A stretch of 64,000 nucleotides of DNA from Panulirus ornatus (GCF_036320965.1 NC_092250.1:18387617-18451616); one strand, 5' to 3'. Counted from the stretch's first letter, positions 45,401 to 57,393 are shown. Program-made: numbers and translations. The notes: generated from the letters alone by a model not told the origin.

Positions 45401-45572
45401 AGGCCCATATAGTGTCGGGCAGCAGGACCATGCATGGTGAGTCAGGCAGGGAGAGTGGGTCATGAACGGTTGAGTAACATCACTGACTCATCGTTGTCAT
45501 CAACACTGGTGTTGCTGGTCATCCCTGGTGTCAGTGGTAATGTGTCCCTCACAGCCCGGGGGGCAGGAATGA

Positions 45573-45632
<60 letters not shown>

Positions 45633-45638
45633 TTGTGT

Positions 45639-45713
<75 letters not shown>
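45573..45713 (+). repeat. (CA)n then (CT)n microsatellites
   Basis: CA at 45573-45631 and CT at 45642-45713, separated by TTTGTGTAGAT. Confidence 0.97.
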
Positions 45714-45719
<6 letters not shown>

Positions 45720-45789
45720 GGCATCTTGCATGAACTTCCTCCCCCACAACCCGGCAAGTTCAGCATATAAAAGCCCTCGTATCCTGGGG

Positions 45790-45791
<2 letters not shown>

Positions 45792-45859
<68 letters not shown>
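45792..45859 (+). repeat. (GA)n microsatellite
   Basis: About 66 bases of GA, 79 bases after the CT tract, so the pair could fold as an inverted repeat. Confidence 0.97.
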
Positions 45860-45862
<3 letters not shown>

Positions 45863-46244
45863 GGATAGATTTACGATCCTGTTGTGTTAGTATATCGTCC
45901 GAACACCTTATAATCTGTTTGGCTCGGAATGCTGCAGGTGTATACCCCTCCTACTGTATATATATTACAATCCACTGATTCTTCCTGTCTTGTGGGTGTA
46001 GAACTCCCTCCAGCACTCGAAGATTCTAAATCCTTTTATGTGTGATCCAGTCCCTTCATCACGGTGTTTATAGAGGTTCTCGTCTCTCGATGGTTGAGGG
46101 TTTTGTGTCGTGTTAGTCACTTTGAAGGTGGGACTGGCTGGCTGGTACGTGTGTGAAGGTGACTACCAAACTTTGGTGGTTGTTCTTGAACATGACTGGT
46201 GACCAAATTGGTTGTTTGGGTAAAACGGCTGAAGACGTTGCCGG

Positions 46245-46245
<1 letters not shown>

Positions 46246-46303
<58 letters not shown>
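46246..46303 (+). repeat. (GT)n microsatellite
   Basis: About 56 bases of GT. Confidence 0.95.
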
Positions 46304-46305
<2 letters not shown>

Positions 46306-46584
46306 TTCTTTATAAGACTTCATGTAGGAGGGAGACAGGATAGGAAAGCTGACTGGTGTAGGAGGAGTAGCGGGATGGGGTGTGAGGGTAGAAGTGTTGG
46401 TAGGATTGGGCAAGCTTAGAGGGGGTAGGTGGGGGGGGGGGTTGAGGTAGGTAGGTCCGGGAGGAGGAGGAGGTGAGGGAGGAGGGGGTGTGTGGTCGTA
46501 TCATACCTGGACGGATGATGTGTTCACGACCCGCCAGTTCAGACCTGGATCAGTGTGTTCATGTTGTCTCGTTGTACCTGTGAA

Positions 46585-46588
<4 letters not shown>

Positions 46589-46667
<79 letters not shown>
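46589..46667 (+). repeat. (CT)n microsatellite
   Basis: About 77 bases of pure CT. Confidence 0.97.
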
Positions 46668-46670
<3 letters not shown>

Positions 46671-47029
46671 GCTTTATTGAACGTAATGTTTCCATTGTGC
46701 GGGTCAATTCTGCTGGAGCTGAGGGACACGGGTGTAGACTTACGATGGTGCCCACCCAGCGGGAGGCATCTGAGGGGAATGGTATACTTTCCCCTCACAG
46801 TGAACGTCCTGGGCTGACTCCCTCCCTTCTTCCCTCCCCCTCCCTCCCTCCCTCCTCGACGCACGTCGTGGTAACCTGAAGCGAGCACCAACAGTCTGGT
46901 TGATCAGAGGACCACCCAGAATCGCCGGGTTGTGGCACATCCCCCTCTAAGGAGCGAGTGTTGTGGTGGTGGTGTGGTAGGGGGGTGGCGTGGCGAGCGA
47001 TCATTGAAACGTATCCCGGAAAAGACGGT

Positions 47030-47345
47030 CGGTGTTAAGACGAGGTAAACTTGCAGTGTGTAGAGGCTGGAGCGTTCGCCGTACGAGCGCAGTAAACCCA
47101 TCAGTTGCTGTGGAATCCCGAACACTGCTGACGTCCCCCCATCCTCTAGTGTTGTGTTTCCTGTGTTACTTGTGAAGTATTGCTTCATGTGTTTCATGTT
47201 GAACGATTCACTGTACTTCAGGAAGAGCGAGTCGGGCGTCCTGGCCTTTGTCAGCGTGTGGGTCATGCGCCGGGCGCCCCAGTTCTGCAATATCATTTCC
47301 TGCAAAAGATTTTGCATGACTCTGCTCATGATACGTCTTGTGTAA
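47030..47345 (-). CDS. Candidate coding exon of unknown function
   Basis: On the minus strand an acceptor-like AATCTTTTGCAG precedes EMILQNWGARRMTHTLTKAR, then TPDSLFLKYSESFNMKHMK and GIPQQLMGLLRSYGERSSLY. The frame stays open beyond 46910. Third positions are mostly G/C, and the residue mix is globular rather than low complexity, unlike nearly all other frames in the window. I recognise no family. It could be an exon of a gene or a decayed transposon frame. No partner exon was found. Confidence 0.3.
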
Positions 47346-47693
47346 ACTGGCCTGGAGTTGGTAGTGATGATACATTATTTGTTATCACATATTGATTGTC
47401 TCCGTGTTAGGCGTTGTTAAGTATGCTGGCGATGGTTCTGCCTATAAGCACATTGAGCTGTATAGTGTATAATTAACGCCTAATGACCTCCTGAGAGAAC
47501 TATATAGGCCTGTTAACAAGAAGAACTTAATGGTTCATTCCGCGTTGTCACGTCCAAGCGACTCTTGTACCTGAACCTGGCCCGGATCACAGTCACTGTA
47601 TTCAATCTTGAGATCGTAGCTTGACGCTGTGTCGTCATTTTACCTTAACCAGTGTGCCATTTCTCTGTACGTGCTCCGTCACGCCTGTGAGGC

Positions 47694-48248
47694 GTGCCTG
47701 GAGTTGTAGGTGTTGTTATTTCTTCGGTGCCTCACGTCAATTTCACATGCTGTACACATATGTCTGGAAGTCTTGTGCAAGTCATCATGTCGCAATCAGG
47801 TATTCTGTGGGTCGTTCCATTTACGTCAGGTGCGTCTCCTACCTGTTTTATTTTGACTTCATTACAGTACACAACTTGGCTTGTCCTTCGCATATCATAC
47901 GATGGTTTCGGAGGTCTTATTAAAGATTTTAACGCTAGATTGAAACTGGCACCAGATTATCAGTATTGCAGTTTGACAACTCGATATTTTCAAATGCTTC
48001 TCGTCTCATTGTGTTCTGGTTCACGTCTGATTTTACTCCTTCACCTGTATCACACTCGTGAAGTATCAGGCCAGACTCACGATGGTGTCAGAGGCGCCTT
48101 TTGCCACTCTGTGTATCGACAAGGAGGGAGGGAGTGTATCGAGAAGGCTAACATGGATGTGTTGCCCTTTGTGGTATTTCCATCTCCTCCCTCATGCCAG
48201 GAGCTTAATTACTCAACTCCATCTCTGCGCCCCGTCCGTTTAGGTTGA
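47694..48248 (+). CDS. 184-codon open frame of unknown status
   Basis: The longest non-repetitive frame in the intergenic part (first in-frame start-like codon ATG at 47694). It includes YDGFGGLIKDFNARLKLAP and TTRYFQMLLVSLCSGSRLIL. It is Cys/Val/Ser-rich with little codon bias, so chance is likely; a decayed coding sequence is the alternative. Confidence 0.15.
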   Translation: MPGVVGVVISSVPHVNFTCCTHMSGSLVQVIMSQSGILWVVPFTSGASPTCFILTSLQYTTWLVLRISYDGFGGLIKDFNARLKLAPDYQYCSLTTRYFQMLLVSLCSGSRLILLLHLYHTREVSGQTHDGVRGAFCHSVYRQGGRECIEKANMDVLPFVVFPSPPSCQELNYSTPSLRPVRLG

Positions 48249-49320
48249 ATTATTTGTGCGCCATCTCTTTATACGCCGCCTGCGTTGTCAGGAATATGTT
48301 AACGCCATCGCCATCACGTCAGTAATGTGTTAACGCCATTCCCGTTAAGTCTGGATTATATTCCCGCCACCTCCTCCCTTGCCCCTGAGACACACCAAGA
48401 TGAGTGATGCGTTCCGGACAGTAAACGAGTGGAACAAAACAAACGTTGGCACCCCAGGCTGTTTACGCGGTACCGCAGCGCCGTTGTTGTGATGCGGGCG
48501 ATATCGGTACTAGTAAGAAACGGTTCCCCTGGGTTGCCTACTTTTTCGAAGCGATAAGATGTGCTTCGTAGCCTTTGTGATGCATAGTAGCTGGTTCTAA
48601 ACCACTGTGTATGTATACGTCGCTGACGTAGACGATATGTCTGACGAGGTTTAACATCACATGTGCAGCCGTCTGTCTCTCTCTCTCTCTTCCTCCCCCT
48701 GACGTTGGACGTAAACAAACCCGCGTGAGGGGATCCACACCGGGAGGGTTTTATGTGAGCATGTTTAACACTTAGGGAAGGAGGAGGAGGAGGAGGAGGG
48801 TTGGTGCTGAGGAACACCTGGGTGAGGAAGAGGGACTGTGTTGAGGAACCCTTAGAGGAGAGAGAGAGGGGAGTGATCAGAACCCTTATGTGACGAGGAG
48901 GGAGGGAGGAGGAGGAAGGTATCCGGTCCTACACAGGCTTCCTCTCACCATCAGTACTGGCCTCATGATGGACTTCGCTCCACGGAATTCGATCCTCAAT
49001 TGCTCGTCGGCTTCTGGTGACAGAAGCCATTGCATAGTATCCGGACTTCCATCGTCCTGGTGTGCTGTGTGTGTACACACACACACTGCACCAGACATGA
49101 CCTGTGAAAGCATGTGATTCTTAAAGAATATTCATGTCAGGGTTCGCTTCCTCTTGCCTGATCATGCTTGCTGTCCAGTCTTCCATTATCTCCCGTGGTT
49201 TACGTAGGCATAATGTGGTGAACTTCACCTCATGTGTGTAGAACCCTTACCGTCTACTGAACATCTGTCGAATCGCACTTGATTTTTCACTGTCATATAT
49301 ATATAGGATCGTTTAAAGTC
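48249..49320. other. Intergenic stretch with one ambiguous frame pair
   Basis: At about 48930-49060 both strands give protein-like short frames (minus: MQWLLSPEADEQLRIEFRGA), undecidable here. A GGA repeat lies near 48777-48800. Confidence 0.35.
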
Positions 49321-49324
49321 TTCA

Positions 49325-49455
49325 TGTCTGTGTATCTGTCTATCCGTCTGTCTCTTCATATCTGTCTATCTGTCTATCCGTCTGTCTCTTCATATCTGTC
49401 TATCTGTCTATCCGTCTGTCTCTTCATATCTGTCTATCCGTCTATCTATCCCTCA
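49325..49455 (+). repeat. (CTGT/CTAT)-rich tandem repeat
   Basis: ATCTGTCTATCCGTCTGTCT repeats with CTTCATAT spacers, about four imperfect units of 27-35 bases. Confidence 0.9.
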
Positions 49456-50164
49456 GGTTAGCGTCATTGTCTTTTCATCCTGAAGCTGGGCTGGTGCTCG
49501 CTTGCTGGTGTAGTGTGCCTCGCTACATGGTACACTCTGAGGAGAATGAAATAGTTCCTCTGGAGGTTATATTCACTACTTTCTCGTATGTTGTGATGGT
49601 GGTGGAGAGTCTGTTGTGTTGGATGTAGACGGCGTATCCCGCGTGTATGCAGTACTTAGATCTACAATGGGCATGATTTGCATAATTGTCAGTGTGTCTT
49701 AACTGAAGTGGCATGTTATCGTGTGGCGGTGATGTGAATACATACCCCCTGGCTCGTCATGTGTTGTTGGGAGGGGATTACTTAAGGAACCAACGTCTTC
49801 TGTGTAAGGGAAAGGTCGATTTATGGATGGTTATAGAACGCCTCAAGGTTGATGGAGAGCGAACGCTAGACTATGGTCGTGGCCAGACAGGTCAGTTCGA
49901 CCTCTGTCTCCGGCCTTGAGTGGTGGCTTGATGATGGTAGTGCGGGAAGTACGCCCAGTGTACAGTACGCGAGTACAAATGGTGGCAACACTGAGGTACA
50001 TCTGGTGGCAACACTGAAGTATACATGTGGTGGCAACGCTGCAGTACGTGTGCTGGCAACACCGTAGTTACTGATGGCAACACTGCTACTTAATGCACGC
50101 TGCGCGCTTGCGTCAAGCAATTATTATTCAAACGTCATCACGGGTAATCTTGCTTGTGATAAGC

Positions 50165-50165
<1 letters not shown>
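49456..50165. other. Intergenic stretch
   Basis: GGTGGCAACACTG(A/C)(A/G)GTA recurs four or five times at 49980-50090, a short minisatellite. Otherwise nothing assigned. Confidence 0.5.

Positions 50166-50212
<47 letters not shown>
50166..50212 (+). repeat. (CA)n microsatellite
   Basis: About 46 bases of CA. Confidence 0.95.
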
Positions 50213-50215
<3 letters not shown>

Positions 50216-50342
50216 TAATAAGATTGAGACCATGGTTAATACAGATAGCAAACATGAATTTAAGAAGTTGTGTTATAGTGATGTTCAAGGGATGGGGCCC
50301 CACGAGTGTCAATTTCCCATATCTCGTACAGTGGAAATAGGT

Positions 50343-50460
<118 letters not shown>

Positions 50461-50729
50461 AAAAATTTATTCATCCAGAGATAGGTTTGAGGACTGTCTC
50501 CCGGGGGCTGCGGTCAACGCCCCATTTTCAGAAACAAAACTCCGCCACATATTGTGTAGCGCGTATGTGGCAAGCAGGGTTGTAATAACCGCCCTACTGC
50601 CCCCTCGGCGTGCGGCACACATTCCAGTGCAGTAGACTTCGTCTCGACGTAACATAAGCACAGGAGTTTATTCTCTCGAGATATTATTCCTCTTCTAATT
50701 TGAGTCTGAGGATAGCAGAATTGGCTAGA

Positions 50730-50975
50730 AATTATCGTAGTTTTGGAACAGGTAAGTTTGTTATCATATTGTTATTATTTACGGATAATCGTAGCTTAAG
50801 AGCAGGTAAGTTTGTTGTCATATTATTTACGGATAATCGTAGCTTAAGAGCAGGTAAATTATCATTGTTATCATCTACGGATAATCGTAGTTTAGGACCA
50901 GGTAAGTTTATCATATTGTTATTATTTACGGATAATCGTAGTTTAAGAACAGGTAAGTTTGTTATCTTATTTACT
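50730..50975 (+). repeat. 48-51 bp tandem repeat containing a splice-donor-like core
   Basis: ACGGATAATCGTAG(C/T)TTA starts at 50781, 50829, 50877 and 50928. Each unit carries (C/G)A(G/C)CAGGTAA(G/A)TT, a consensus 5' splice site. A divergent first unit lies at 50733. Confidence 0.93.
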
Positions 50976-51124
50976 CGGTAGCGATAACATTGCGTGAGGC
51001 ACTATGGACCAGAGATAAGCTTGGGAAGAGACGAGGTTGTGTGGAGGTGGTGACGTTCCCGCGCGCGGGGCCCGGCGACCGGCCTCCCTCCTGCCGGATG
51101 GTCAGAATGGCGACTGTACGCCAG

Positions 51125-51125
51125 A

Positions 51126-51187
<62 letters not shown>
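51125..51187 (+). repeat. (GA)n microsatellite
   Basis: About 60 bases of pure GA. Confidence 0.97.
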
Positions 51188-51189
<2 letters not shown>

Positions 51190-51341
51190 GCCACTTTACA
51201 GTCACAGACGCTGCGTTACCGCGTGTCCTTGCCCGGGGCGGCCGCTACGACCCGGCTGAAGCACACGTGTGTGACGCGCTCAGGGGCCCGTCACCCATGC
51301 TGGTCATGTCTTGACCGTTCTCATGCCTCGCTTACCCCTAT

Positions 51342-51351
<10 letters not shown>

Positions 51352-51399
<48 letters not shown>
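51352..51399 (+). repeat. (CT)n microsatellite
   Basis: About 46 bases of pure CT. Confidence 0.95.
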
Positions 51400-51401
<2 letters not shown>

Positions 51402-52410
51402 GGTCCCTGTTATTACGCACTTGCCGGCCCTGTTCAGCGCCTCTCACGATTGCTGAACATTCCATTATTCCTTCTTTCCTCTCCTCCTCTCCTTCCTTCC
51501 ATTGTCATCCATGTGTTCTCCTCTTTCTCTCTCCGTCTGTTGCCTTCCTCCGCCGCTGTGTTTTCCGGAGATTGCGTACGCTCGCCCCTCCTCCGCCGCC
51601 CGCCGCTGGTTCCCCCCTCCGCTACACTGACCCGGTACGTCACACAGAACACTGATTATAACCCCCCTTGAACCTCCGCCTCTCGCGGGACTCTCCTCCA
51701 CCCACCGCGCCTCTGGAGCCTGACCGCCGTAAAAACTGGTTCTCCCCCGGAGCCTGGCAACGGAGATCGTCGTCCTCCGTTGTACCGGGGGGGAGGGAGG
51801 GTGCGTGATTGCTCGATTGTGTGGGGGAGGAGGAGGAGGAGGAGGTGGTGGTGGTGATGATCAGGCCGTTTTGGTTGGTGGTTGTGGTTGTGGTGTTTGA
51901 GGAGGGGAGCATGAGGAGGAGAAGGATGACCGGGAGAACCGACGATATTTGTGCGTGTTGCTTGTTAACCAAGTGTGCGTGAAGTCGCCGGGGCGTCTCA
52001 TCCCTGCGTGCCAGGTCAATGAAGGACCCCCCGATGGTCTTCTGACGATGGTCTGTGTGGGAGGACGAAACGTCCCCGTTTTGTAGAGACAGTGACGCGA
52101 CTGCGAGGTACGTGGCTGTTGTGTGGTTGGGGGTCGTGGTGTGGCAAGTGCCAGTAGTGAGGGTTGTAGGTGGTGATGCTGGTAGGTTGGGGAAGATGAT
52201 GTAGCGACGTTCGTATCGCAGGTGGGAAGTGGGTACTGGTGATTACGATCTTGAGTGCCTGATGGATGACGACGACCCAGGCCCTGTAGGGTAGAGGTGG
52301 GTAATTGATGGTTATTGGCCTGTGATTGATGATGGAGGTTGGGGGTGGGGGTTAGGGGGGAGATTAACGCGTCGATACACCTGTGCAGACGATTACCTGT
52401 AATTTATCCC

Positions 52411-52412
<2 letters not shown>

Positions 52413-52455
<43 letters not shown>
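52413..52455 (+). repeat. (GT)n microsatellite
   Basis: About 42 bases of GT. Confidence 0.95.
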
Positions 52456-52456
<1 letters not shown>

Positions 52457-52718
52457 ATGATCGACTAGGTCTGCGGAGTAGTGCTGGTGTAGCGGGGCGA
52501 GTGCTTGTCATGTAGACCTTATGACCAGTTTGTAAATGTTACATTTTTTTCCCCCGAGGTTTTGCGAATTGTTGCGTGGCTCTTTTTCGTTGTTGTCATG
52601 TAGCATCATCATATGTATTTCTTCATGCATGTTTCAGACGTTAATATCTCCTCATTTTTGGAATGTTATGTGTTCCTTTCAATCCTTGTGTCATGTACTT
52701 TGGCATTTGGTTTATGTC

Positions 52719-52723
52719 GACGC

Positions 52724-52784
<61 letters not shown>

Positions 52785-52796
52785 TGTGTGTGTGTG
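52719..52796 (+). repeat. (CG)n-(TG)n alternating purine-pyrimidine tract
   Basis: ACGCGCGCGCGCGCGCG passes into about 55 bases of TG with one TATG interruption. Confidence 0.97.
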
Positions 52797-54900
52797 ACTA
52801 CTACATGTATATTACATCGAGAGAGTTTTACACTTGTGTTGCCCCGTATCTTAACCTTGTGTTGATTTTTAATGGTAGAATATCATTATGACGCTTGTGG
52901 CTGTGAAGGAAGGGGACCTGATTTAAGACCAGATACGAATTAGAATCATATTTTTGTTTTTGTTTTGTAATACATTAACTTTCCAGTGTTGTTCATGTTT
53001 TTCCAACTTCCGTGCGGGGAATTTTACATCTGTTTTTTTTCTCTCTGCCTTATCTTCACCCTTGTTGTCCTCCAAACGAGTTTTGTATCTGTTTTTGTAT
53101 CTCTGGTTTTGACCTTTGAAAGATAACCGTGCTATCTCCACTCCCATGCTGACTCGTAGTGACAACTTGACGTGTAGAATTTCCTTTCGATCTTCGATTC
53201 TGGTCCGAGGAACAGGAGATTAGACGAGAACGAATATGATGTCGTAGGTTCCAGACCTCACAAGGCCAGGCCTGGAACGCAAGAAAAGTTCTTAAGAAAG
53301 TTTGAGAAGGAAAGAGAGGCTAGGAAAGATGATTAAAGAATATGGGGTGCACTGAGTGATATTGTTACTCATCCCGTGTCCACTGGTCGAGGTGGATCTT
53401 AATCCCTGTGAACACTTTTCGGTATGAGAGGAGTGCCTTACCTTGCATCCTCGTGCCTCCTGGAGAAGCTGTACCTCAGCCATGTCTTGGGAGTGGGCCG
53501 GCTCCGCGCCCCAAACGTGTACGTAAAACACTTTTCCTGTGCAGCCATCAGGGCTTGGTGAGGTCTGAGTCTCAGAACCCCAGGCGATAAGCTGACGAAT
53601 CGTTCGTACCTGTGATACTGCACCAGCCACGGTCGTGGGGTGGGTGTGTGTGTGTGTGTGTGTGGGGAGGGAGGGATTCATCCATCCCCTCCCCCTGGCG
53701 AAGGATTTGAACACCGTATGACAGACGATGTGCGGTCGTCTAGGCCGGTGCGAGCGAGCGCCCCCGAAGGCTGCGAGCAGGTCGTGTTATCATTCGGCAA
53801 TTCGTTGCTGGAGTCTGTGAATTGATGGTCCCTGTCATGGCGTTTATAGCGGCCATAACCTGTCCGGGTTATCCCTCCCACCTGGGACCGAAGGGTGGCT
53901 GTTAGGTCCACCTCTAATCCCCCCTCCCCTTGGGCCTGGCTGCAACCACCCGTTTTCCGTCACACTCTTGTCGTTGGCAACTGGCAAGTCGGCTTCATGT
54001 CTTAAAAAGTGTCGGGTTGAACAGGAATTTTCGTTGATAGCATCTTTGGCTCAGCCTCATAGATTGTGTAATGTTCCGGGGAAATGAATGCTTGGACACA
54101 GGAATTTATAGGTAGGATATTCTCCTCTTCAGGTTGTTATAATCTCGCCGGTTGTAGTGGTTTGTTGTAGATGGGGTTTGTCAAGGATTGATATGAAAAT
54201 GTGTTTATCTCTCCCTTCCCTCCACCCCAACTCCAAAGGAGCTGAGCAAGCAGGAAAGTGTTACATATCGCCACATTAAATGTTTTATGTCCGTGTGCTA
54301 CAACAAAGTTATTACTGGACGTTTAAATTTTTCTATTTTGCTATTAAATGTCTGAATTTGACATTTACATTTTAGTTTTGAACGTGCGTTTAAGTGTTTG
54401 TGTGGAACGTTTATGCATATGGTCATACTAAGCGTTTAAATGCCCCTGATGTACGCTATTTTTAGGTACTTACTGTACATTTGTGTTTGTGTATCCCTTT
54501 TGAACGTGTGAATGTTCGTATCGGACGTTTACGTCCTTAGTGAACGTTTAAATGCCAGCAGGATGCAGACACGTCTGTATTGTACGTTCAAATGTTGTAC
54601 TGTGTTTGATGGACGTCTTAGGTCTTTTCCTGATCATTTGCTTTGCTGTATTGCGATTACTGAATTTGCTGAGGATTGGAACATGCCATCCAGGATGTGG
54701 TGTTTACCTAAGCTTGCGGGTTGCGACCTCCCAGCAGCTTGGGTGATGAAAGTTGGAACATGATTAAGACCTCAGACCCCAGCTGTAGGGGTAGAAGACC
54801 TCCGAGACCATCTTGAGGTAATACGTAAGGTAAGGCGAGGTCCCAGACCCAGCTGTGAGGGTAGAAGACTCCCGAAAGCACTATCAGTGATTGTGGCGCA
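52797..54900. other. Intergenic stretch, nothing assigned
   Basis: A short GT tract lies at 53644-53664. From 54300 to 54620 degenerate GAACGTTTA/GGACGTTTA words recur about every 30-50 bases. No gene recognised. Confidence 0.45.
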
Positions 54901-55060
54901 CCTCTATCAGCAGACTGTGGCCCACCACCACCAGCAGTGACTGTGGCCCACCGGCAGCAGCAGTGACTGTGGCCCTCCACTCACCATCAGCAGTGACTGT
55001 ATCCCACCAGCAGCAGCAGTGACTGTGGCCCTCCACCCACCCGCAGCAGTCTCTGGCTGC
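54885..55060 (+). repeat. CAGCAGTGACTGTGGCCCACC repeats
   Basis: GCAGTGACTGTGGCCC-type units occur five times with CAG/CCA-rich spacers, about 30-35 bases apart. Confidence 0.85.
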
Positions 55061-55705
55061 CCTGGTGTTCCCTGTTCAGTCAGGTTCTCGGGTTTCGAGA
55101 CGGTTGTAAAAATGAATGTTCTTTATTTGTGGGGTTACGAAAGATGTTCTTCCCACCGCGGGGTTAAGTAGAGGTCGCAATGAGAGAGAGAGAGAGGAGG
55201 TGGCGGTGGTGGTAGTGCCTCCCACGACGGAGGCTGTGGTGGCACTACCAGCGGTGTTGGTAGTGGAGGCCAGGTAGGGTGAGGGGTGGCAGGAGGAGTG
55301 AGTGAGTGGGTGGGTGGGTGTGGCATAGTGTGAGCGGCTGGTGGTTGTGGTGAGGCTGTGAATGACGATAGGAATGTGGCCCCTCCCTCCCTCCCTCCCT
55401 GTGTCATGGACCCCATACAGTCGGTGTTGTATGCTTCTGCGGTGTCCCTGGTGTTGTGTGTGGTAGGTTAGTATGGCTGTGTTGGTGGTGGTGGTGGCAG
55501 AAGGGTTTGTAGTGGTGTCAGAGAAGATGGTGTTGGCAGGCGTGGTGATCGTGTGTTGGTCGCGGTGGTGGCAGAGTGGCCGGCGCACCTGACCCGTCCG
55601 TATCAAAACACACCTTGTAAACCTCCTTGTTAGTCTGGTGGTCAGTGTAGCGGCCCGAGGGGGTTGGAAGGTGCAGAGGTTTTGCCTCTCTTTTGGCACA
55701 ATATT

Positions 55706-55709
<4 letters not shown>
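55061..55709. other. Intergenic stretch, G/T-rich, nothing assigned
   Basis: The long minus-strand frame here is Thr/Ser/Pro low complexity from GGT/GTG-rich DNA and is not called. Confidence 0.4.

Positions 55710-55783
<74 letters not shown>
55710..55783 (+). repeat. (CT)n microsatellite
   Basis: About 73 bases of pure CT. Confidence 0.97.
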
Positions 55784-55785
<2 letters not shown>

Positions 55786-56250
55786 TATGCGTGCGTGTGT
55801 GCGTGCGCCGCCAGCAGCCCCGTCCAGTTCAGATGGAATTTAACAAGGTTCACCTTGACCAGTCTGTCATGTTTCTCTCTCTCTCTGCTGACGGCTGGTG
55901 TTCGTAAGGCCCCGTTCACCCCCTCGCTGGTCTGGCTTACGCCTTCCCGAGCCACGATGGTGTATGGTAGCGCCTCTCCTCAAACAACTTTACGTACATG
56001 ATTATAATCTCATCTAGTGTTGATCGCCAAGTATTCTCCAGGTACTCACCAGGTGTTTATAGGGGAATCGTATATCTTGACTAATTTTAGGAACACGTAA
56101 ATCGGAGGCTTGGAAATATTATCATTACCTTCAGAGACGGGAATGTCAAGTGCATATTAGGATCGTGATCCTCTATCCACTTTTAGTTCGATGCGAGTCT
56201 GTGTACGATTGGGTTTCGCAGTGTTTGACGTGAGTGGAATATACCACCCC
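55784..56250. other. Intergenic stretch, nothing assigned
   Basis: No feature recognised. Confidence 0.4.
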
Positions 56251-56254
56251 ATTG

Positions 56255-56535
56255 AGCACAACGGTACAGACCTTGAGCCCGACGGTACGACCCATGTTGC
56301 AAGACGGTGTTACGACCGCTGTGTGTGTGATGACCTGACCTTTTACCGTTCCCAAGGGTCGTACCATCGTGCTCAAGGGTCGTACCTTCGTGTTCAAGTG
56401 TATGTTCGTGCTCAAGGGTCGTACCTTCGTGTTCAATTGTACCTTCCTGCTCAAGGGTCGTACCTTCGTGTTCAAGTGTACCTTCGTGCTCGAGGGTCGT
56501 ACCTTCCTGTTCAAGGGTCGTCCCGTCTTGCTCAA
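56255..56535. repeat. 21-bp minisatellite family, locus 7: inverted pair of arrays
   Basis: The left part (CACAACGGTACAGACCTTGA, GACGGTACGACCCATGTTGC) is in minus orientation, and the spacer holds GATGACCTGACCTTTTACCG. The right array (CAAGGGTCGTACCATCGTGC and variants with CCTTCGTGTT) runs plus to 56535. Alternate right-hand units are 15-18 bases, not 21. Confidence 0.9.
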
Positions 56536-57017
56536 AGGAACAGATATTTCATATCTTGCTTCGTGCCAACTTTTGTTGTATTGAAGCCGACGACCTCCAC
56601 ACATATGACTGAGCCACAGATCACAGCGTCTCCTCCCTCCTCCTGCCTACACCATGGCAGTATTCCTCTCCCTTCTACCTCCATCATTGGACTCCTCCTC
56701 CTCCTCTTCCTTTTCCTCCCTTCGCACCAGTCTACCCTCAACCCTGTGCACATCTCCAGCACTCCACCCGCCACAATCCTCGACCCTCCTCCGTAATGTG
56801 TCGCACCCTCGCCTCCTGATCCCCAGGATGGCCCCCCCCCCCATCCCCAGGAGGTCCTCTACACTCTATACTTTGAACTCCATAGGACGCACTTGGGGGG
56901 GGGGGGTAATTATCAGTCGGCCCCTCATCCACAATTCTCCCCCCCCCCCCCCCCCGCCTCGTCTCACATGCTTGCCTCATTTGCATACGCTGGTGTGAGG
57001 TTGGCCACTGGCCCGGC

Positions 57018-57018
<1 letters not shown>
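56536..57018. other. Pyrimidine-rich intergenic stretch
   Basis: CTCCTCCTC-rich with C homopolymers near 56826, 56894 (G) and 56940. Nothing assigned. Confidence 0.5.

Positions 57019-57064
<46 letters not shown>
57019..57064 (+). repeat. (CA)n microsatellite
   Basis: About 45 bases of CA. Confidence 0.95.
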
Positions 57065-57065
<1 letters not shown>

Positions 57066-57391
57066 ATCTTCTCTTCACCGTCACCCTACTGTCTTAATAG
57101 CCTCTTGTGATCCCCTGTGATGATAATCGTTTGTTTTCTGACCTTCTCCTCCTCTTCCTCCTCAACCTTGTCTCTAACATGTTAAACTGATACATTCCTA
57201 TTGCCGATTCTCTTCATTTCTCCTTCTATTATTGTGTTTCTTCTTCCTGTCTCCTCCGTCTGTTGTTCTCTGTCTCCCTTCCTTCAAATGTTGGAGGAAA
57301 GATTCTGTTTTGTCTGATTTTTATTTTGTTTTTAGTTCGTAAGTCTCAAGCGTAACGTGTGTTGAGCCAAGTGATATTTAGGGAGTATTCT

Positions 57392-57393
<2 letters not shown>

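Larger units (their letters stand above)
51030..52107 (+). promoter_or_regulatory. CpG-rich segment, possible promoter/first exon
   Basis: GC- and CpG-rich stretches (CCCGCGCGCGGGGCCCGGCG at about 51059, GCGGCCGC near 51240, and 51540-51760) stand out from the AT-rich surroundings. A donor-like CTGCGAG|GTACGT ends it at 52107 after a non-coding stretch. No TATA box is evident. The interpretation as a transcription start is inference from composition alone. Confidence 0.2.

Noticed and set aside
49279..49461. Frame reading SVYLSIRLSLHICLSVYP
   Set aside because: Translation of the CTGT/CTAT tandem repeat.
55076..55699. 207-codon minus-strand frame rich in Thr/Ser/Pro
   Set aside because: Low-complexity product of GGT/GTG-rich DNA. 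No domain, no splice signals, no codon bias.
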